This document shows, one piece after another, positions 1 to 8,638 of a stretch of 64,000 bases of DNA. The DNA lies in the NCBI GenBank assembly GCA_022478985.1, contig JAKSZP010013322.1, forward strand, positions 62,001 through 126,000, written 5' to 3'. This DNA is from Massospora cicadina (lineage: Eukaryota; Entomophthoromycota; Entomophthoromycetes; Entomophthorales; Entomophthoraceae). Positions within the stretch are counted from its first letter, which is position 1, and each line of letters begins with the position of its first letter. The position numbers were made by a program, and so were the translations under genes. Under the pieces are notes generated by a model that worked only from the letters and a program-made list of their open reading frames with translations, was not told the DNA's origin and did no database searches.

Positions 1-68
1 TTCAACCAAAGTTTTCTTAACTTGTCCTAGTATGGCATCTTGTATTGGAGTATCCTACTCAACTAGCC

Positions 69-84
69 CCTGTAAAGAGCACCA
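69..84 (-). promoter_or_regulatory. Retrotransposon primer-binding site (minus strand)
   Basis: Read on the minus strand this is TGGTGCTCTTTACAGG. It starts two bases after an LTR-like end (TTTTAACA, position 87). The first eight bases, TGGTGCTC, match the primer-binding sites next to the 5' LTRs of element B (42202) and element C (49604). Such sites pair with the 3' end of a tRNA (here ending GAGCACCA) to prime minus-strand DNA synthesis. The internal region of this element would run leftwards out of the window, so only its LTR side is visible. Confidence 0.6.
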
Positions 85-86
85 AT

Positions 87-1001
87 TGTTAAAATCCTGG
101 ATTCTTCACTGATTGATAGTTCCCAGTATTAAACTGCACAGGTTTGGTATGTGCACGATTCACATTGCTTGATAGTAGTTGATATATGATTGATAATAAT
201 ATGACAACTATTCTCCATAGTTGAATAGATAAGCCCAATGTGGTCAATGCTAGACCTGAAATTATCCACAAAATACTGTTAATGTCAATTATAGGGACTT
301 CTTCCCTGTTCCATATAACTTGATCCACTCTCAGATTTAGAGGTTTTCTGCATCTCTTCTCGTCACACTGAGTCTGCAGAGATTTCCATCTAAGGTCTGC
401 TTCTCTTCTAAGGATCCTTGATCCTTACTCTTTATATGACAAAAGAGTCCACAATAATTGTATACCACAACAATAATTTACTAAAGACAAATAGAACTTA
501 TATCCCAAATGGAAGAACCTTTTTTTCAATATAATGAATCTTTTTTCTGTAAATATGAATTGATAGGGAATTTATATAAGGAATTTGGCACCCAACTCCT
601 CAGTTGGCACCTCATCCATGAAATGGTAGCCATTGCATTAAACTTCCTTATGATGTCACAGCAGTAATGGTCTTCTCCATCAGGTTAGGATTCCTCTGAC
701 ATACATCCTCAAGACCTGAAATGTAAAGAGCCAGAAGACTTGTCACCAATGTTTCCCACTCAATCACAGTGAACCAATCATATTTGGCTAGCAACCTGCT
801 TAGATAATGGGACTCTTTACTCATTATAGCAGGTCATGAGAAAACTGATTGAGTTGCTAGTTACAGGTGGCATAACTTGCCTCATAACTGCTACTTAAAT
901 TCCCAATCAGTCAGTGATGAAACCTGACTGATCCCAATTGGTACACCTGATAGTTAATCAAGGATCAACTATCAGATACCCCCAATTTTGTTGGCAACTC
1001 T
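87..1001 (-). repeat. LTR relic of a minus-strand Ty3/Gypsy element
   Basis: The segment begins, in plus orientation, with TGTTAAAATCC next to the primer-binding site, as the end of a minus-strand 5' LTR should. A minus-strand TATA-like box (CTTATATAAA) lies at 571-580 and could drive transcription leftwards. The outer LTR boundary is not clear and may lie beyond the SINE insertion at 1019-1306. No protein domain is visible; the open frame at 89-328 is short and unrecognised. The element is probably related to B and C because it shares their primer-binding site. Confidence 0.4.
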
Positions 1002-1018
1002 TCCCAATGAGATCTTAA

Positions 1019-1306
1019 ATTTAAATTTAAATTTTATTTAAGGTGGGCCAACCTGAGGATGATACTGCACCAATTAGGGAAGTGAAGAAAATGGGAAAGG
1101 AGGATAAAATCCAGAAAACTTCCATGCGCGGTGTATGATAGGCCAGGAACTCCATGGACCGCCTTTGCTATTTGGTATCTCAGTTTGGGGCATTGGTGCA
1201 CAAAAACAACACATTCAAAATCATCCCCTACCCAAAGTCCATTACTGGGATCAAACTTGGGAGGCAGTGGTAGAGGGTCCATACTCTACCACTGGGGTAT
1301 CCTCCC
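1019..1306 (-). mobile_element. tRNA-derived SINE with 17-bp target duplication
   Basis: On the minus strand the 288-bp element starts GGGAGGATACCCCAGTGG and ends in an A/T-rich tail (AAATAAAATTTAAATTTAAA). An internal RNA polymerase III promoter is visible: box A-like TACCCCAGTGG at 1299-1289 and box B-like GTTTGATCC at 1256-1248, each one base off the tRNA consensus and about 32 bases apart, as in a tRNA gene. The element is flanked by perfect 17-bp direct repeats TCCCAATGAGATCTTAA (1002-1018 and 1307-1323). SINEs carry no protein and are mobilised by a LINE in trans. Overlapping short open frames on both strands are not genes. Confidence 0.8.
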
Positions 1307-1323
1307 TCCCAATGAGATCTTAA

Positions 1324-1900
1324 GCATTCACCCAGATCAATCCCTGATGGATCTAAACCTGGTAAATTACCCAAAAGTCCCCAAACACTATTAACCCAAA
1401 ATTTAGGGTCAACTATAATCTAATTCACTCACCAGTGGGACTTATCCCCTAGCAATCCAACAGGTAATCTAGGAAGCTGGAAAGGTGGGCAAAAATCCTA
1501 ACCCCTTGTCAAATAAATCAAAATCTTAACTGCTGTTGTAATCCACCAAGATTGCCAATCCATTGGTGGATGTTCCTTCTCTTATCTTATCCCTGTAGCC
1601 TATCTATTATTTTTCATCTGCTTTTCCCATAAGACCCCAAAATTCCCTTTCCCTTTAAAATTTTAAGTTGATCAGGTATAAAAGCCTGCTTGCCATTTTT
1701 AATAAAGCATCAAAAATAGTCCATCTCTACATTTTCTTATTATTGTTTCTCAGGATTCATCCCCACCCTGCCATCTCAGATATTTTGGGTCAAATGCCCT
1801 GCTGCATGAGTTTACTGATGATGGCTCTGCCATAAGATAAAATCAGAATATGCAGTGTCATCTGAACCTCCCATCATGATGAATTCTGGTTTTCTGGGCT
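1324..1900 (+). repeat. LTR-like relic with TATA box and poly(A) signal
   Basis: A TATAAAAG box at 1677-1684 is followed closely by AATAAA at 1701-1706. This compact arrangement is typical of the U3-R junction of an LTR. No reading frame or second copy in the window defines its ends. It may continue the sequence left of the SINE. Nothing else is recognised in this stretch. Confidence 0.3.
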
Positions 1901-2029
1901 CTCATTACACCACTTACTAAAACTAATTGAATCTATTAAAGCAACCAACTAACCATCCGATTGGGAAACCAAAACTGAAACTACCAAATCAAAGACTATC
2001 ACACATTTTTATTATATAGATTCCCAGTT

Positions 2030-3281
2030 TTTTTTTAAATTTCATAGTTACAAAAGAAATTAAAAAAAATTCTTACCTACTTGAGAACCTAATACCCAAT
2101 AGGCATATCCATACCAAATTTTGTGTATGTAGGTATTTTAATTTTGGAAAAAAATAATATTTTTAATATAATTTTTTTAAATTTGAATTGTTTTACAATA
2201 GACATTTATTACATAATTAAACCAGATATCATATATAAAAAGTATATAATGTTATAAAAGTTTCTTAGTAGATAAATATAAAATTAAAAAGAATCTTCAT
2301 TATAATTTTAAATTCCAGGCTTATGTTGTTTAGGAGATATGATAATAATTAACTTATATAAATAAAGAATTATAGTTTTGTACTTTTTTAGTTAAAATAG
2401 AGTTTTAAAATTATCTTGACTACTCAAAAATTCTACACCCAAGCTGCATATAGATATCAAATTTCATAGATGTAAGGGTTATGGTTCTTTAAAATATTTT
2501 TAAATATATTTATTAGATCTGAATTGTTTATTGTAATAATTTATTAAGAAAAAATATTCCTGGTTATTTACATATTAAAAATTATCCTAAAAATTTCTGG
2601 TATTTATGGAACTACAAAATTGAACTGAACTCCCATGCCAAATCTCAAATTATTTGATTTTGTGGTTAAGAAATATTATATATAGTACTAGAATTTATAT
2701 ATAAAAATATAGATTCATAGTTTACCATTATATTTTAGTTAAAAATTGAACATTCAAACACCCTATTTACTTAACTTAACATTCAATTGGCACACCATCT
2801 AGTACTAAAAAAAAACATTCAATTGGCACATAGATACCAGAGTTTGCATACAAAGATAAGTTTTTATGAGAGAAATAATTGTTATATAATTTTTATATAT
2901 GGATATTCATTTGTACTTTTTTAAAAAAGATTTAAAACCCCATATATACCTGATATTCTAACATCCAAGCGCACATATATACCAATTTTTATGAGTGCAT
3001 TTTCCTTGGGTTTTCAGGATAAACTTTTGAACACAATTTTAAATTTGAATTATTTTCTAATAGAAATTCATTAAGGTAAATTTAAACCTGATTTTTGCTT
3101 ATTAAAAATTCCTAAAAATTAACGGTTTCTTAGCTGACTACAAATTTTGAACAAACGCTCCAGCCAAATTTCAAATTCATAGCCATTATGTTTAAGTGAA
3201 ACCTTGAGTAATAGTGTCTTCTATATATTATAGATAAGTAATTTACATATAGTATAGTTATTTTATAATAAATAATCTCTA
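2030..3281. repeat. AT-rich diverged internal repeats
   Basis: The sequence is very AT-rich and non-coding. Three imperfect copies of a few-hundred-base module can be followed, around 2090-2400, 2440-2690 and 2960-3190. Each runs from a 'CATATA.ATACCAA' stretch through 'AATTTGAATTGTTTT', 'TTATTAAG', 'AAACCTGATTT' and 'AAAAATTC(C)TAAAAATT' to 'CAAATTTCAAATT.AT'. The origin is unknown; decayed tandem duplication or a dead non-coding transposon are both possible. A 20-bp LINE-tail insertion lies inside it at 2795-2814. Confidence 0.4.
2795..2814 (+). mobile_element. 20-bp LINE 3'-tail insertion
   Basis: The inserted sequence is CCATCTAGTACTAAAAAAAA. It is flanked by perfect 16-bp direct repeats ACATTCAATTGGCACA (2779-2794 and 2815-2830). 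Its first 12 bases match the last bases before the poly(A) of the LINE tail seen at 61781-61807, and resemble the 3' ends of LINE-1 and LINE-2. It is therefore best read as an extremely 5'-truncated target-primed insertion. Confidence 0.8.
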
Positions 3282-3408
3282 TATATTATTTCTCAAAGGT
3301 GTATTTTGTCGGTGTGAAATATCTCCCTTAATACTGTATCAAAATTAATATTTGATACGCCATTTATAAGATTATTTTTCCCTCTAATGACGAAAAATAA
3401 GTAAATTA
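3282..3408 (+). repeat. Direct repeat, left copy
   Basis: This AT-rich stretch (from TATTATTTCTCAAAGGTGTATTTT to GAAAAATAAGTAAAT) recurs with about 15 differences at 3670-3803. It includes the shared block CTTAATACTGTATCAAAATT. The two copies bracket about 260 bases that belong to the GGTTTTGG-type degenerate repeat family. They could be a local duplication or the ends of an unknown element. Confidence 0.6.
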
Positions 3409-3603
3409 TTACTTTCATAGTAAAATAAAAAGTTTTATATGTAACAAGTGAAACCCCTATATGTTTTCGATGGCATTCAGTATATTGTTACGGCTGAGCA
3501 GTTTGATATTCGATTGATTCGATACTTAAAAGGTTTTGGCAAGCGGTTGGTGGTTTTGGGTTGATTAATAAGCTTAACGGTTTTAATAAAGCAGTTAGTG
3601 ATT

Positions 3604-3623
3604 TTTTTAGTACTAGATGGTCC
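3604..3623 (-). mobile_element. 20-bp LINE 3'-tail insertion, minus strand
   Basis: Reverse complement: GGACCATCTAGTACTAAAAA. Perfect 15-bp direct repeats AAGCAGTTAGTGATT flank it (3589-3603 and 3624-3638). It carries the same tail as the insertions at 2795, 4879 and 61760, but in the opposite orientation, which rules out simple local duplication as their source. Confidence 0.8.
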
Positions 3624-3669
3624 AAGCAGTTAGTGATTGGTTGATATGATAAGTTAATTGGTTTTGGTA

Positions 3670-3803
3670 AATAGTATTATATTATTTCTCAAATGTGTAT
3701 TTTTATTGGTATAAAATATCTCTCTTAATACTGTATCAAAATTAATGTTTGATACACCATTTTGAAGATTATTTTTACCTCTAATGACAAAAAATAAGTA
3801 AAT
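3670..3803 (+). repeat. Direct repeat, right copy
   Basis: Second copy of the 3282-3408 repeat, including CTTAATACTGTATCAAAATT and the downstream CCTCTAATGAC.AAAAATAAG. See the left copy. Confidence 0.6.
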
Positions 3804-5437
3804 ATATTAAAATTAATGTTTTCATTAAAAAATTATATTTTAAAACTTATATTTTAAAAATTTTATTTAAAAATTAAATGTATAAAGTGTCATGGTGGTG
3901 CCAAAGTCTCTGAATAGAATAGAATAAGCGTATAAATAACGTACAAACAACGTATAAATGTATAAACAACGTGTCAATCAAATTAAAACAAGTAATACAA
4001 CATTTGCAAAAGCAGTGGAGCACTATTCTAACCTCAATAATATTGAGGTAGCAAGCGTTTGTTGTCATAATTTCTGAAAAAAAGTAAATTTTCTTATAAA
4101 AATAGTAAGTTTTTTGTTAAAAAATGAGTAAATATACAAATAATGTGAAAAATATTTTCATTTGAATTAGAAAAAAATTTATTTTGAAATATACATCACA
4201 CTATTTGTATATTTACTAATTTTTTATTAATATTTCTTTACAACTTCAAAATTAGTTTTTTATTTAAAAATTATATTTTATTTTTGTTATGTTAATACCA
4301 GTTTGCATCATTCGTTATTTGCAATAATCTATTTTTATTGATTAAGTACTATTCATAGGATAGTCGTATAAGGAATCCTATTACTAGAAGTGATGCGAAG
4401 TATTCGCATGGGTCACCTAGTATTTACTAATTATTGAATATCTTGATATATACTGCCATAGGGTTAGGGATTTCTTAACCCCTTGCGCTACAAAGTTCCA
4501 AAAGTGTGGGCTCGAAATGTTTAAAAAATCCCTTTCTTCGAGCCATTCCACGAGCATCACGTGATAATCAGTTTGGGCCTGAATAACTGACCACGTGAGA
4601 TTCGTGTTTGTAGCTTGAAGGGTTAAACCCACAAGGAGTATAAGCAGCACTTCAAATATCCTGCAATTCCATGCTCAACCAGAATAAATATTTCTTAAAC
4701 CTGCAGTACAATCTGATTCAATTCACTAGATGCCTGAATCATAATGATAATTATAATAAATTATAATTTTTAATAAATTATAGTATTGGAGGAACCAAGT
4801 TATATAAAATACCATATTTAGTGCCGTGAATAAGGCTATTTATACTAGCTTTATCTTTGAAAATAATAAGGGAAGAATCTAGTACTAAAAAAAAAATAAT
4901 AAGGGAAGAATAAACATCATGCGAGGGTTTTTAGGATAAAATGAATTGCAGGGCGAACCGGTGGCATTGAACGCATTTAATCCAGTAGTTTCATGACAGC
5001 ATAAAATTAAATAGGAAACTTAGAGAATCACATTAATTAACGGTTAATTTTTTAAGAGAATAATCCGCTTTTAATCAGAATCTCTGGATTGAGGGTTATT
5101 AACGTTCTAATTTTTGTTTGAAATGATGTAAAATATCAATTTAACCTTTAAAAGCTGAAAGTAGATCATCCGAGCTGATTTTGATGCGAGATGCTGATAA
5201 TTCTTAAATCTAAGCTGACATGGAATTAATTACTTGAAGTGGAAATTTGATGTAACTTATTAGTAGCTTATGCGGCTATATTCGGTAGCGAAGAATATAT
5301 TTAGAACATGAACAAATCTTGCTTCAGAATTTTGAATAAGATGGATTTGTATGCCAGTTGTCAAATGCAGTAATCAGATTGAATCGGCGAGGACCCTGAA
5401 GACATGTATTTAGAGATGATATGACTATGTTCTCCTT
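3804..5437. other. AT-rich gene-poor stretch
   Basis: There is no recognisable gene or transposon domain here apart from the 16-bp LINE-tail insertion at 4879-4894. A minus-strand open frame at 4650-4417 reads hydrophobic at its start and then as ordinary protein-like sequence, but it opens with GTG and has no in-frame ATG. It could at best be an exon of an unknown gene, since ATTGCAG lies just upstream on that strand. I do not call it a gene. Confidence 0.4.
4879..4894 (+). mobile_element. 16-bp LINE 3'-tail insertion
   Basis: The insert is CTAGTACTAAAAAAAA, flanked by perfect 17-bp repeats AATAATAAGGGAAGAAT (4862-4878 and 4895-4911). It is the shortest of four such insertions: only about eight bases of element sequence precede the A-run. 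The exact edges are ambiguous by a few A's because the target itself starts with A's. Confidence 0.75.
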
Positions 5438-6574
5438 ATGAAATTGTTGACCGTTTTAAGCTTAATCCCCTTATTTTTCTCAGTGGTCAAGGGAAAGATT
5501 AATCAGCTTAGATCTAACCGCAAGTCGAGCTCATCTATCCGTAGTCCCGTCCGTCCAAGTTTCTCTTCTCACGGGTTTACTCGTCCAAGTTTCTCTTCTC
5601 ACGGGTTTACTCGTCCAAGTTTCTCTTCTCACGGGTTTACTCGTACAAGTTTCCCTTCTCATGGCTCCACACGACAAAGTTGGATCCCTAGCCGATCCAT
5701 TCCAAGAAATCGTAAGTCTACTTCAGCACCAACTTCAAGTTCAAGGCGGGCTAGACGTCGGAACCCAAGAAAGCGCCGAGCTACACAAAGCTCCAGCCAA
5801 CTACGTCTTAAAGATCCAATTCAGAAGACGCCCACCGACAAACCACGTCAAAAGGATCTAACTCAGAATACATCCACCAACCAATCACAACTCGATTCAA
5901 CTCAGAAGCCAACCACCAATCAATCACAACTCGATCCAATTCAGAAGTTATCCATCAATGAACCTACAAATAGTCAACAATTACTCCATCCAATGGAACC
6001 TTCGCAGTTTCAAATTGAAATATCAATTAATCCTAATGTCCAACCTACTGGTCAAAACGGTCATCAGCAATCCATTATAAATGAACATAATTATTTAAAT
6101 GGGAACCAATCTTCTGAACGGATTGATGACTTTAAAGCGACGGAATCTGCTGATTATGATACTCAACCATCTAGTACTATGGAACCGTCTCTCACGCTCA
6201 GTTCCATTGACGAAGCACTCGACCCCAATTCGAATTTAACCGAACCCTATTTGACTCCCGAAATTGCTAACTTTGGCGTCACCCAACTAATTGAGACAAT
6301 CCACGATCAGCATGAAAATTTCGATAAGACAAATTCCGATCAAACTGAAAGTTCTGATGAGGCAGATCCCGATCAGCCTGAAAATTTAGATAAGACAAAT
6401 CCCGATCAACCTGAAAATTTTGATAAGGCAGATCACGATCAGCTTGAAAATTCGACTTTGGACTCCATTAATTTTGAATCATCCCAAAATGAATCCGATG
6501 CGCTTGCAATGGAGACTAGCTCAATGGATTCTTTCCCAAACGAATCCCAAGATAGTTACGATGATTCATTTTAA
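5438..6574 (+). CDS. Secreted low-complexity repeat protein
   Basis: A 378-residue uninterrupted frame from ATG to TAA, the only intact non-transposon gene seen. Residues 1-19 (MKLLTVLSLIPLFFSVVKG) look like a cleavable signal peptide. The rest has no hydrophobic segment and looks disordered. Residues about 38-77 hold four copies of a 10-residue repeat (SFSSHGFTRP type). Residues about 103-115 form a basic cluster (RRARRRNPRKRR) that could be a nuclear-localisation or processing signal. Residues 125-175 repeat a TNQSQLDxxQK motif. Residues about 295-345 are acidic repeats of the DQPENxDKxNP type. No cysteine is present and no catalytic domain is recognisable. Two AATAAA signals follow (6573-6578 and 6599-6604). 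A signal peptide, fast-evolving repeats and a repeat-rich neighbourhood fit a candidate effector or cell-wall protein, but that is inference. I do not recognise the family. Confidence 0.75.
   Translation: MKLLTVLSLIPLFFSVVKGKINQLRSNRKSSSSIRSPVRPSFSSHGFTRPSFSSHGFTRPSFSSHGFTRTSFPSHGSTRQSWIPSRSIPRNRKSTSAPTSSSRRARRRNPRKRRATQSSSQLRLKDPIQKTPTDKPRQKDLTQNTSTNQSQLDSTQKPTTNQSQLDPIQKLSINEPTNSQQLLHPMEPSQFQIEISINPNVQPTGQNGHQQSIINEHNYLNGNQSSERIDDFKATESADYDTQPSSTMEPSLTLSSIDEALDPNSNLTEPYLTPEIANFGVTQLIETIHDQHENFDKTNSDQTESSDEADPDQPENLDKTNPDQPENFDKADHDQLENSTLDSINFESSQNESDALAMETSSMDSFPNESQDSYDDSF
5551..5670 (+). repeat. 30-bp tandem repeat inside the secreted-protein gene
   Basis: There are four consecutive 30-bp units in the reading frame. 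Units at 5581-5610 and 5611-5640 are identical, 5551-5580 differs at one base, and 5641-5670 is more diverged. Each encodes ten residues (RPSFSSHGFT type). The near-identity of the first three suggests recent expansion, so length variation between strains is likely. Confidence 0.9.
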
Positions 6575-6604
6575 TAAACATGCATTATAGTTTATTTTAA
6601 TAAA
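6573..6604 (+). terminator. Poly(A) signals of the secreted-protein gene
   Basis: AATAAA at 6573-6578 overlaps the stop codon, and a second AATAAA is at 6599-6604. The first is too close to the stop to leave much 3' UTR, so the second is the better candidate. Confidence 0.4.
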
Positions 6605-7047
6605 TTCCATGTCTAGATTAGATGTAGCTTGACAAAGTTATTCTGTAAATAGTTGGTAGGCACATGACTTATTCACCATTCAGTGCAGTATTGCTATTAC
6701 TTGTTTGTTAGCAATTAGAACCAATTTAAAAATGCACTATAGAAATTAACGTAGCAGAATGAATTTAAATCTATTGGTTCACCATGACTACTCCTATCTG
6801 TATGATTTACTCTTAAATGGTAAAAATAATAATGAAGCAATTTGTTTAGCAAGGTTGGACCACCATTATCAAAATTGGTAGAGACAGGATAATGCACTAT
6901 CCACATATAGGATTTAATAGGAAGTGTATATTCAGAGCCTTATAAAAGTAAAATCTCATGTAAATCAGCTAAATTGGCTGCAACTGAGAGGGGTTATTAA
7001 GGGTTCAATAGTTCAATATTAGATAATTTAAAATACGCAGAAGCTAA
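6605..7047. other. No recognised feature
   Basis: This is AT-rich sequence between the secreted-protein gene and the 5' LTR of element A. A 63-codon minus-strand open frame at 6906-6715 shows no recognisable features. Nothing else is seen. Confidence 0.4.
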
Positions 7048-7334
7048 TGTAAATCCTGGGGGCACCCCTGCACCTCAACCATGAGGAATTCCCATTCTGT
7101 ATAAAAAAGGGGGTGAAGAAAGTGGCTGTCCCTCTCATTTCCCAGGGCAATTTAGGCCATATAGTGGATGAGAGGTGGGTGATGCCTACTCCCTCAAAAT
7201 TGCCCCCTTACCTCCCTAATTTACCACCCAAGAGTTGGTGCAGAGAATTGGGGGTGGGTGTTTGTAGGTGGCAGTGGTGAGAAGCCACTGCCATCAGAAA
7301 GGTTGTGGTTGTTAATATCCTTTGATAAGCTTGG
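7048..7334 (+). repeat. Element A 5' LTR, first part
   Basis: It begins TGTAAATCCTGGGG and is cut after 287 bases by a minus-strand solo LTR. It resumes at 8639. The two parts together make 1298 bp, against 1299 bp for the inserted solo LTR of the same family. It includes the family's well-conserved block around 7100-7190 (CCCATTCTGTATAAAAAAGG ... GTGGATGAGAGGTGGGT). Confidence 0.8.
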
Positions 7335-8633
7335 TATCATAGAACTAACTAAGAAAATTGAGACTAGCCTGCCAATCAGGGTGAGTAGACACCCATAATG
7401 CAAACCAGAATTCCAGGGGCATAGCCATCCATATGGACTGATATCTGATGAGAAGAAAAGTAATTGTGGATAGCAGCTAATGATCACAGTTACACCATAC
7501 CTATCAATAACTATGCTGTGGCTGCCATGGCAGCCGCAGAATCTGCTAATGTCATCTCTTTTAGGCCCACAGGGAGCCCTAAATTTGCTGTGATGTCCTG
7601 GGTTGCCAAGTGCATAAGAAAGCTGTAAAACTTTGACCACTGGGTGAGAAAGAATCTTCAAGAGAAATAGTATATCCTGACACCAGACAGCGCCCAAAAT
7701 TAGGTATACCCCCAGGAGGCTAGTAAAACAATATTCCCATTTGAGGATAGAGGGCAGCAGTGTTGAAATGGTGACCACTATGGCCCAGCCATTGCATAGA
7801 TTGGGGATCATGACACTTACTGGCTGGCAGATGTGATAACAATAAAATTTAAACTGGAAATTTTTAGGCAGAAATTTATTTATAAAAACAAACAACAGAA
7901 ATTGACTGACAACTGTACCTATGGGGATAGTTGTTTTAATTTCTGGGGCTTGGGGAATAGATACAATTTGAATGAACTGATGATATCACTACCCCATTTA
8001 ATTCTGGAAGATCAGAATTTTCCAACTAATTTGACTCCAGATTGATCTCAATCTGGCCATCTGACTCATACCCAAACTTTTTCACCAAATTTCCCCTCTC
8101 AGCAAAATTTATGCTTAGAAGATCAGCAATGGTTTGTCTGGTGGGTGACTGAATGCACCCATGGCCAGTCCACACAGGGGAGATCCCATTGGGTATCAAA
8201 TGGATTTAACACCCTCAACCCACTGGGGATTGGCTCACCTCTTCTAGTGGAAGGGAAACACATTGGCGGGGTTTCAAACCTTATCATGCATTGATGGCTC
8301 AACTCCTCCTAACCTTAATTTATTTTATATTATTGGCCTTTTTGTTAGAACCCAAGATTATCAAGGGGGAAATATGCCTTCATTTTACCACTGGTGGCGG
8401 CCTCTCACCGCTGCCACCTCTACACCCCCCTGATCTGCTGCACCAACTCTTGGGTGGTGAGTTATTAGAAAGGGGGGCAACTTTGAGGGTGTACTCCATC
8501 ACTTACCTCTCATCCACCACATGGTGTAAATCGCCTTGGGTTGCAAGAGGGTCAGCTGCTCTCTTCACCCCCTTTTTCATGCAGAATAGAATTTCCCCAC
8601 AGTTGAGTCACATGGAGAGCCCCCAGACTTATA
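7335..8633 (-). mobile_element. Solo LTR of the A family, inserted in an A LTR
   Basis: A 1299-bp LTR in inverse orientation with perfect 5-bp target duplications CTTGG (7330-7334 and 8634-8638). In its own direction it starts TATAAGTCTGGGGG and ends CTATGATA, where the family consensus is TGTAAGTC...CATGACA, so both ends have lost the TG/CA by transitions. With no internal region between LTRs, it is the product of LTR-LTR recombination of a full insertion. The long open frame that covers 7895-7221 runs past its end and is not a gene. Confidence 0.85.
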
Positions 8634-8638
8634 CTTGG

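Noticed and set aside
1248..1299. Possible tRNA gene on the minus strand
   Set aside because: Boxes A and B are each one base off and the acceptor stem does not close. Flanking duplications and an A/T-rich tail make it a SINE head.
3041..3190. CRISPR-like spacing in AT-rich internal repeats
   Set aside because: The repeats are long, diverged and irregular, with no short identical repeats or uniform spacers, and the window is eukaryotic.
4417..4650. 77-codon minus-strand frame with hydrophobic start, possible small secreted protein
   Set aside because: It opens with GTG and has no in-frame ATG. No homologue or splice evidence can be seen from sequence alone.
7221..7895. 224-codon minus-strand open frame
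   Set aside because: It runs across the boundary of a solo LTR (7335) into the host LTR, and has no counterpart in the other LTR copies. Chance openness.
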